From contig NW_026570241.1 in NCBI RefSeq assembly GCF_019649055.1, forward strand, positions 744,001 through 808,000: DNA of 64,000 bases, read 5' to 3'. The translations under genes were made by a program, and so were the position numbers. Origin of the DNA: Paramacrobiotus metropolitanus (lineage: Eukaryota; Tardigrada; Eutardigrada; Parachela; Macrobiotidae). The notes beneath the pieces were generated by a model that saw only the letters and a program-made list of their open reading frames with translations, searched no databases and had not been told where the DNA came from. Shown piece after piece: positions 52,579-61,208 of the stretch; within the stretch, counting starts at the first letter, position 1; each line of letters starts with the position of its first letter.

Positions 52579-55315
52579 CTAGCCAACAGAAGACGCGGGA
52601 GATGGTGAACGTGGGCTCTCCGTTTGGCCAGTTTCCAGAATGCGGTCTTCATTGGGATACACATCGCATGGCGGGAATCGATGTAGGTCGTCTGTCGCCC
52701 GGGCAAATACAGGATAAAATTTCGACCCGGTGTACAGAAAGCGCAGTGGTTCGGCTGCGAGAGGTTCCGATTTTCGAAACAGTGAATTAAACAGATTATT
52801 GCGTGGTTTGTCATAGGCGCGCTTGCTAAAAATCCTTACCTGGTGGAATATCAGGTTGGGCAACTTGGTCGTTGACGCCGTGGTGCTGGTTGTTGCTGTT
52901 GCTGTTGCTCTCGTAGCCAAAATCCAGCAGATTTATAGGATGGCGATTTTGCAGCCCTAATTACAAACGGAAATATTTATTTTATCGAATACTGATAACA
53001 TACAAAAACTCACCGCCGTCCGCTGGAATTGGGTTGTTGCCGCCAAGGTCCACGTTCTGGTAAATCCTTTCGTCTTGGCTATGGTCACGGTGGTGCATGT
53101 TATCAGCGTCGTTCCGCGGCAGCCCATTGTACTCGGGGTTGTGATGGACTACGGCCTCATGCGGGCGAACCGGAGACAGGCGGTCTGTGTGTCGACGCGC
53201 TGCGAAGAGGGACGCGAATGGACTGGGACGTGGCGTCGGCATATGGCGAGTACGAGGCGGGCTTCGGCTGGTTGTTGGTGAAAACCAGTGATGCTGTGAT
53301 CGCGAAGGCGATACCGACGAGCGATTTCTTTTGAAAATTGGCGTTCGGGGCTGCTGGTGGGGTGGAACACGACCGGCTTCGGCATCTCGTTCGGGGCGGT
53401 TTTGGCGACCATGGGGAGCTGTCGGCCGTGCTGCCCCGACATCATGGCTGCGGGCACTGTTGACAGTCCGACCGACACGAAAACCACGCTTCCACGCGAT
53501 ACACAGCACAGTCAGGCCGATCAGGAAAAGGATGCCGACCGTTATGCCAGCTACAGTGTACGGATCTACGGCCAGTCCACGCTGCACCTCACTCCTGCAA
53601 GCATACAAGGCGGACAGGTAGTATTACATGCATTGGACGTGGTGGTGTCAGTAGTGCTGGTGGTGGTAGTGGTGGAGACGGTAGTGCTTGCAGTGGTGGT
53701 GGTGGTCTCGCTGCTGCTGAAGTCGAAGCTGGTGGATGCCACAGCAGATGACAACAGCAATGTTGCGTTAGAATCAGTTAGAACATGATTTCCGCTGCCC
53801 CGTCGCCTCTACTGTCATTATGTATGAATGTCAGCGCGTGCAGCGGAAGCCTGGCACTGGTGCTAGCGTTAATGAAAACTGGCGTCGGCGTCGTTGTCGT
53901 AGGCCATAACACCAATGGCGACCACAACGGAACCGTAGGTCTGAAGCCGTCACTGATGGCTTTTGTTGACACCTTCGCCGTTGCACTAGGCCCTTGTGTT
54001 GCTGTTGTTATCGTGGTGGTAACGCTTAAGCTATGGGCAGTAGTGGTGGGGGTGGTGGTGAGCGGGCGAGGTGATGACGACGTTGTTGATGGTGTAGTCT
54101 TTCTCGAAAATCTAGTTGCTGTGAAAGGGGGTGTCACGAGGTTGCGCATTGTGGTTGACTGTTGCCAATGAGGAGTCGCTGTGTCAGGCGGCTGCATAAC
54201 CACTGGCAGATCACTCACGAGCTTACTGCCACCGCCTGCCGTTGTTGTGGTGGTGACGGCGGTGGTGGGGGTGGTCAATGTCCATCGTCGTGTGGACCGG
54301 TGAGTGATAGCCGCTGCAGTGGACGGGAGCGGCGGCCGCGTCAACGGCAACGGTGTAGCAGTAGTGGAAAACAATAATGATAACGCTGCTGTACTTTGCC
54401 CCATTATTACTGATGTAGTATTGGCAACAGCCTCTGCTGCGGCAGTCACGCTACTAATATTGTATGTGTCGCCATCTGCTGCCGCTGACAAAGGTGTTGT
54501 TGCTGCTGTGGTCTTACCGCTAGCGTCAGCGCCGGTTGGAGTCATGGCCCGGGTGCTCGAGTCTCTATCCCGAGGAATTGCGGTGGTTGACCAAGACTCA
54601 GTAACCGTCGAGACCGGCGACTGAGAAGGCGGTTGAGCGGAAGTCCACGAACAGCATGGAGAAATCCACATCCACTGCGTAAATCTGAAATATCCGTTAA
54701 AACAATTTTGTTCGATTTATGTCATATTTATCAGGAAACTAGCATTCAATATAATTCTTTGACTGGCACATTCATAATAGGGCCTTTGCTGGTGCGTATT
54801 AACTGTTTCTACCTGCCGGGCAGCGGTTGGCGATAATTCGCAGTCCCAACTTCTCCAGACACTCCAACTCTCTACAGCGACGGGAACCGTCAAACACAGT
54901 CTGAGACAGAAAAATCATCTGCAGATCAGGAAGTTGTGGGTTGGCGGCCAGTTGGGAGAACGTTGACATCCGATCCGGTCATATCCAGCATCTGCACTCC
55001 CTTCACGATCGCGGTTGGCTGATTGTCTAACGGCCACAGATTTGCCTTGCTGTCGGAACATTTCCAAAATGTTTCACGGCAAACGCAGAAATAGGGACAG
55101 GGGATGTATGTTGCGGGACCGTGGGCATTTGCTAACAGAGGTTGCTGCAATGCAACGGCAGCACAAACTGTTATTACGGCTGCCGTGACAATTAACTGCG
55201 TAATTAATTGCGGCATCTTTACAAAAAGCTGCATAACATGCGCAAGTATTTCTCTTCGTAAAATGATGAAGATATGCACTGCATATGTGGCAGTCTTGAA
55301 AATGAATGCATGCAT
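52579..55315 (-). CDS. inverted-repeat-encoded membrane protein, right copy (short tail)
   Basis: Mirror of the left gene for exons 1-3 (same head, stalk and membrane span). The last exon, 52754-52579, is outside the repeat: it follows a phase-1 acceptor (CTCTCGCAG) and encodes about 58 residues (AEPLRFLYTG..., ending SPASSVG), unlike the acidic/RGG tail of the left copy. Frame changes occur at about 54962 (one C fewer than the left copy) and about 53800, again in homopolymers, and at the same place as the left copy near 53600. Confidence 0.6.
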
Positions 55316-55930
55316 AATGGCGCGCTGGCGCTCACATTCTCACTCACCTCATCGTACAAGTCAACGTGTTAGCATATGAAATTCTGATAAGAGCAAAAAC
55401 AGCAACCGCAACATACAGGGCGCCTCTTAAATGGATAAAAAATGAAAAATAACTGTAAACATTTGCAGGGTGAAGAGCATGGGAATAAATGCTAAATCGA
55501 TTTCTTATCACTGATTGACTATGCACCGTGTTGCGAGCGTGAAGCAGATGTCCAGTGATGCATTCATGAATGCAAAAGTGCATTCGGTGCATGCACGTGA
55601 GAGCGAATAGAGGGAGAGAGAGACTGAACCGCTGAAACTGAGCCTGCTTGCTGGCCGCCTGCTGGCTGCAATGTATAAGTGTACAAACAGAGAGCGAGAG
55701 AGAGAATGAGGCAAGACGAATTAGCGTCTGTATGCTGCAGCGCTTTATTCCTGTATAATATGCAGGTTGCTGCTATAGCGCGGGTTTTATATAAAACCCG
55801 GCCCGGGCGCAGGTTAAGGGCCAGGGGCAGTGCGCCCCTACTTATAACATTGGACGTATACGGTTACCGCCCGTCGGTGCCCCTGGGTTAGGGGCGACGT
55901 CAACAGCACCAGTTTGAGTACTATTCATCA
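52794..55930 (-). repeat. right terminal inverted repeat (3,137 bp)
   Basis: Reverse complement of 28629-31765. Ends ATTCATCA at 55930. Confidence 0.92.
55781..55800. promoter_or_regulatory. perfect palindrome with TATA core, right
   Basis: Mirror of the palindrome at 28759-28778, identical. Confidence 0.5.
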
Positions 55931-55936
55931 CAGCTA
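55931..55936 (+). repeat. target site duplication, right (CAGCTA)
   Basis: Identical to 28623-28628. Confidence 0.9.
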
Positions 55937-55989
55937 ACTTCTTTGGCGACTCGAGTGTGTGATACACTTCAATAGAATTACAGAATATA

Positions 55990-56558
55990 GATGTTGGTTT
56001 AACTGAATATGTTTGTATGTACTGTACTCTGTAATATAAACCTAGCATTACTTAATCGGAGCGGGATGGGTTCTTCTTTGACTATGAGACCGGCACTGAT
56101 CACGGCTGGTGCAGCTCTCATAAAAATGAGCACCGTCAGTGGCGGTAACCGTTCACACACAGTGCTAACCCAATCCCGCGGATGCTTCCATAGAGCTGTG
56201 AGGCGATGGCTACCCTGCGTCCACCTTCGTGACGCTATTGGAGTGCTTCGTTGCACTACTCTGTGGGGAATTGCCGTCTGTGACGCAGCGCTTCTCTGAT
56301 TGGTTGACGGCTACAGCCGTTCATTGTGTTCACTGTTGCGCAGTGTATTGGTATTGCCGAGAGCAGATGGAATTTGGCTCTCTGAGCGTTATGAACGTCA
56401 GTGTGTTTTGATCCTCGATCGAGAACGCTAATAAAGTGTATGACGTATACTGGATGTCGAGCGTTGCGCTTTTATCCCGTAGGAAGTAACGTTCTACACA
56501 ACACAGAGTCCTGTCAGTCTGCGCTGCTGTCCTGGACTCATATCGAGTCTACGGTAAT
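55990..56558 (+). repeat. probable 5' LTR (left border uncertain)
   Basis: It ends just before the primer binding site at 56560. Poly(A) signal AATAAA at about 56430. The start cannot be fixed without the 3' LTR. Confidence 0.4.
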
Positions 56559-56559
56559 A

Positions 56560-56570
56560 TGGTAGCAGAG
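56560..56570 (+). promoter_or_regulatory. primer binding site (tRNA-iMet type)
   Basis: TGGTAGCAGAG is complementary to the 3' end of initiator methionine tRNA including CCA, the usual primer of Ty3-like and other LTR elements; the match stops after 11 bases. Confidence 0.65.
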
Positions 56571-56600
56571 CCGTGAACAGACGGGTTCTGAGTTGTTTAT

Positions 56601-56646
56601 CTGTTTGGCGAGCGGCCACATTCATCTGTTTGGCGAACGGCCACAT
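56601..56646 (+). repeat. 25-base tandem duplication in the leader
   Basis: CTGTTTGGCGAGCGGCCACAT (56601) and CTGTTTGGCGAACGGCCACAT (56626), one mismatch. Confidence 0.8.
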
Positions 56647-57749
56647 CGATCTGGATCACTATCGATCTCACACCAGTAAGGCACTGGTTTCCTCATCTGA
56701 ATCAGCAAGGCGCACTCATCGATCGGATTGCCAGCATCTACGGCAGCACTGATTAGAGAGTCTCCTGTAGGAGAACTCATCGTGCTTCAAGTCAGACGGC
56801 AGAAGGCTGCGGTGCGAGCTTCTCCTGTCGGAGAACTCGTGTTGTTTCCTCTGCTAGGCAGCGGGCACCTCTTGTTGGGGTCAAGGCTGTCGGGCACAAG
56901 AGCCGAGAAGCCACGAGTTGGCAGCACCGAAGGAGGTGCCAAGAGATCAGTTTTCGCGCTCCACCAAATCGGCTGTAGAGCGACCTGCTGGTAGGCTTGA
57001 CAAGCCCAGCAGAAGGCAGAATAGGTCGGACAGGAAGGCGCCAAAACCGTGCGGAATACGGCTGCGCGGGATCGGAGCTGGAGAAGAAACCAGATCATCT
57101 GGATCATCTTTTACGGGATCGGAACGGTAGACAGGTAAAATACGTTATTAATTATCGGATTGGTTGAGGCGTAAAAAGCGCAATTTTCATTGGTCGGTAC
57201 TGAGCTGAGCTAGACATAGGCGTAGCTTTTGCACACGGCGCGCAAGTCTGGCCGTCGATCTGTGACGTCAGGCCGGTCAGAAAATTTTAACGGGCACACG
57301 TGATTGGTCAGTTAAACGAACTCTGATTGGTCGAAATTTTTACTGGTAAAATCGAACTAAAACGATCTCGTAACGATCTCCCAAACAGTCAAATCGAACT
57401 TTTCTCAGTGTAAATGATCTAACTTCATCCAAGAGAAGCTGTCAGCGATCGAAACGAGTTGACCAAAAAGTGACCATCTCGGAGATCGATCAGATCGAGA
57501 TCGTCAGTGACCTTTAACATCAGATCAGAACGAACTGGAAACGATCTTTTTAACAGTTTTATTGATATTAGCAGCTGAACGAGCTGATTTCTGAGGCAAA
57601 CCTCTCGATCTTTTTATTCAAAAAGTGACCTTTAAAACCGAACTTGATCGAATTTGATCAGCTGGAAAGTGACCTCAGGGACTTAAACGATCTCATTATA
57701 ACGTGTGTGTGAGCAAAACCAACAGGTGCGTCTCAGTTATCCGATCGCC
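56647..57749 (+). other. retrotransposon leader
   Basis: About 1.1 kb without a clear gene. CTTCTCCTGTCGGAGAACTC (56819) and a near copy at 56758 are each self-complementary (short hairpins). The part from 57360 is full of GATCT and AACGA words. Confidence 0.5.
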
Positions 57750-59612
57750 ATGGACAAAGAAATCATCGAACCGACATCTAACAGCAGCCAGGGGAGCCGA
57801 GGTTCCCGAGGCTCAAAGCAAGGCGCACCCAATCCTTATGTGAAGGATTTTAACTCGTACACACGTCCAGTTGTACATGAACGAGCTACTCGAGCACCTA
57901 AAGCCTTTGAGAGGAAGGACTCTCGAGGCTCCGATATGACCTACCAGAAGGCACTCGAAGCAGTGTCAGGTCAGGAGAGCTCCAGCGACGATCTCAAACG
58001 ATCTCCCGCGCCTGCGGCGGGAAGCAGTGAGGTGAACCAGGAGGTCACCAAAGAAGGAACGAGCTCGGAACGAGCAACGGAAACGGATCTGACAACACAG
58101 AAGGATGCAACAGTCCAGGATAAGAAGGAGAACCTGGCTAAAACCGATCCCAAAGAGCAGTCAAAGATCACATCGGACGATCCCAATGAACTCAGGTTAG
58201 ATGATCTCACACTTGGCGACGAAACCGGAACTGAGGATCTCTTCGAGAGCCCAATGGCATTTGATGAGATGTCTAACCGCGGGAACGAAGAATCGTACAT
58301 CACTGACGATGAGGTGACATTGAACATGTCGTTCAGAACCGCAATGAAACAAGCGGATCGAGCTGAAGGACTTACACCTCTTGAGGACATCCCCGAACGT
58401 CTGATTGAACGGAACGGATCAGACAGGAAAGATCGTCAATGTGCGATCACCATCTCCGAATAGCCCAACTTCGAGCCTGAAAAGACGAGTCAAGAACTTG
58501 AAACTTCATTGGAAGAAAAAGAGGCTCAGGTCATCAAAAGGAAACAGGAGTATCAGAACAAATTGGGATCGCTACAGACGCGCATATGTGAGCTGGAACA
58601 ACAGCAGAGCGTACTCGAAAACACAGCTGAAGAATGGAAAGTTCGATACGAACGTCAGAAACAGATCGCAGAGGAATCGGTAAACGTTGCTGATGACAGA
58701 GAGATGGAAGGATATATGGCAGTTAATGATCTCAATGAGAGTCTATCAGAGGAGTCTGCCGAAAGGTCACGTCACATAGCTGAATTGCAAGATCAGTGTG
58801 ATGAACTGCGCAAGAAGGCAGATGAAGCTGAGGAGAAACAGAACGAATATGCGACCAAATTAGCTGAAGCGACCAAACGATTGTCAGCTGTGAATAAGGA
58901 GGTATTCAAGCTTAGGAACGATCTGAAGATAAAAGATGAGAATATCGAAACCCTCCAAAAGGAATCAGGAGATCATCAGAAACGAGCTGATGATGCTCTC
59001 AAAGTGGCACATGACCTGAGAGATCTCCTAGCCACCGAAGGCGAGCGGCTGTAAGATGACATTAGGAAAGTTAACGAAGAGAACGAGCAGCTCAAAGAAG
59101 CTGGCAATAAAGCCGCTGAAGAAGGTTCGAGATGGGAAGAAGAAGCGGATCGTTTGGATGTGAAAATCACAGCACTTGAAATAAAAGATAAAGAGCGACA
59201 ACAAAAGATCCGCGAGTTGACAGATGAGAATATAAAGCTCAACACGGAGCTGATCGATATGACACAGACAGCAATGACCAGGGAAGATGAAGTTACCCAA
59301 TCGAGAAATCAACTGAGATCGGAAGCTGATGCGTATGCTCAACTGGAACAGCAAATGAACCAGATGGGAGAACAAGTCATCAAAGTGAGGGATGAAAACA
59401 AGCAGCTGAACGATCGAAACATTAACCTGCAGAATTATGCCAAACAGGTCAGAGAAGAGAGAGACCAATTGAAGACGGAAAAAGTGCAGCTTACCGACAG
59501 GGTTAAGCGACTCGAAGATGAAAATAAGGGCCTCCAGATACTGTATTGTCGAGTCAACTTGCCACCTTTTCTTACAGTGAGTTGTATGCTAATCGGATAC
59601 GACTCACTGTAA
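57750..59612 (+). CDS. coiled-coil retrotransposon protein, two in-frame stops
   Basis: One frame from ATG 57750 to TAA 59610, interrupted by TAG 58461 and TAA 59052. The first part is Ser/charged and disordered (SSQGSRGSRGSKQG). The rest is heptad-like and very rich in E, K, Q, R (ELEQQQSVLENTAEEWKVRY; LKIKDENIETLQKE), a long coiled coil. Constant frame and composition on both sides of each stop suggest decay or stop read-through. Not a standard Gag domain; role unknown. Confidence 0.5.
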
Positions 59613-59616
59613 AAGG
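59565..59616 (+). other. strong RNA hairpin between coiled-coil frame and Gag
   Basis: CCTTTTCTTACAGTGAGTTGTAT pairs with ATACGACTCACTGTAAAAGG over about 20 bp with a loop of about 10 bases, overlapping the last codons and stop of the coiled-coil frame. Possible RNA signal (packaging, translation) of the element. Confidence 0.5.
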
Positions 59617-59865
59617 TAACAGGATTCAACCTATCAATAAGAATAAGCACAGAGAGGAACTGCTTCCACAGTCCAGCACGAAAAGAGACGTGACTGAGAC
59701 GCCCCCGCCCGGCTATAGTAAGGCACAAGAAGCGGGCGGGAGCTTCCATTTCGAGACGCCGCTGCGAACGGGCGGCGGCACAGGGGGCTTGAAAACGGAA
59801 AAAGATGGGGAAACCTCCGATAACAAGAATCCGTCAGGTATGAGCTCCTCCGTCACCAGCCACAT

Positions 59866-61192
59866 ATGAGCTCCGGTGACCCTTCACAGTTCCAACAGCC
59901 CATTGAAACAGCGGTCAAGGACGATGCAAATCAAGATGCACGTTCTCCCCGACACGAACACGATGGAAGATACTTCAGAGAATACCGCAACGAACGAAAT
60001 GACAGAAACGAACGAAATCAACGAAACAATCGAGACGGAGATCGCGATACAAGGGAGTTCAACAGGTCCATCAAGAACATGGGCCGTAAAACTGATCTCG
60101 CGACCTTCGACGGCAACCGCGATGCGGTAAGCGGATGGATTCGACTGGTGAAAGAGACACAACGGACATATGATAAGACTGATGATCAGGTGTTGATTGA
60201 CATCGCCAGTGCTGTCAGAGGACCAGCAAAGATCTGGTTCGACGGCGAAAGAGACATCGAAGAGGCCGAAGAGGAGGTCTATACGGTCACAGAATGGTTG
60301 AGACGAGTTCGGGGATCGAAACGAAGAAGTCCTTGGCTTACGGGAAGCCATGGCCAGGAAGTTCAAGCCTGGAAAAGAAACACTCGAACAGTTTTACCAG
60401 GCGATCATGAAATTTAAAGCGAAGAAAGCCATTACCGAACTACAAGCAGTTGCGTTCCTCATCGATGGATGCAGAGTCGATAACGACCTGTACAAGGCGC
60501 TGAAGACGAAGGGGTTCAGAACGCGGACGGAGATAAAAGACTTCTTCCGATCATGGGCAGCCGGCGAGGATAAGTATAAAGTGGTAGAAGGTCAACGTAA
60601 TCAACCGGATTACGTAACCATCCGCTCGGGACAAGTTGAGATGGCACAGAGACAATATGCAGCTACACCATCTCAGGCGGAATATCAGACGAGATCGCCA
60701 ACTCCAACTCATAAGGAGATGACCTTCATTGACAGCCAAACTGGGCAGCCCATCTCATACGCCATGGTCGCCGCGATACAAGCGCAGGCGCAGACAAGAC
60801 CGGTGGCTCCGGCTAATGTGATGCCGAATCCCCTGAATGGAGGGGTGTTACCTCAACAAGGAAGGGCAAATAACGGAAATGGAAATGGAAACTGGAACGG
60901 TGGCCAACGGAACGGCAACTTCAGCACAACGAAGGAACGAGCACAACAGATCTCCGATGACTCACTGGATGATGCACTTACGCTGCAGCGGAAGCAGATC
61001 TGGCAAAAGGTGACATATCGACCAGATGGCAACCACAGAATGTGGATACCTGTATCGCCGAAAGGATCTCAGAAAGCGAGGATGTCAAACGAAGAATACT
61101 GGGATATGCATCAGCTGCGAACGCAGTTCGAGAGAAAGCGCTTCGAAGAGTTGGTCACCGGGAAACCAGCTCAAGGGTCAATGAACCCTTGA
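59866..61192 (+). CDS. Gag-like protein, frame change near 60315
   Basis: ATG 59866. It starts with a polar region of NER repeats (NERNDRNERNQRNNRD), then a capsid-like part: FDGNRDAVSGWIRLVKETQRTY..., then GPAKIWFDG, the pattern of Ty3-type Gag. The frame shifts to 60350-61192 (MARKFKPGKETLEQFYQAI, then a Gly/Asn-rich tail NNGNGNGNWNGGQRNGN). No CCHC zinc knuckle is seen. Ends at TGA 61190. Confidence 0.65.
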
Positions 61193-61208
61193 GCCAGTGT
61201 TCAACGAG

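Larger units (their letters stand above)
28629..55930. mobile_element. Polinton/Maverick (adintovirus-like) element, 27,302 bp
   Basis: Long inverted repeats, 6 bp target duplication, and the gene set that defines the group: retroviral-type integrase, protein-primed DNA polymerase B, FtsK/A32-like packaging ATPase, double-jelly-roll capsid protein and penton-like protein. Such elements are virus-derived and integrate as linear DNA. At 27 kb this one is at the large end and carries extra genes of the kind seen in large DNA viruses. The ends are intact, but several genes show reading-frame changes, so activity is uncertain. Confidence 0.92.

Noticed and set aside
55844-55930. 28629-28720 and 55844-55930 as ends of a simple MITE.
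   Set aside because: They are the outer parts of one 3.1 kb inverted repeat with a matching 6 bp target duplication for the whole element.
59597-59612. ATACGACTCACTGTA looks like part of a T7 promoter, hinting at vector sequence.
   Set aside because: It is one arm of a natural hairpin, differs from T7 at the end, and the surroundings are retrotransposon sequence.
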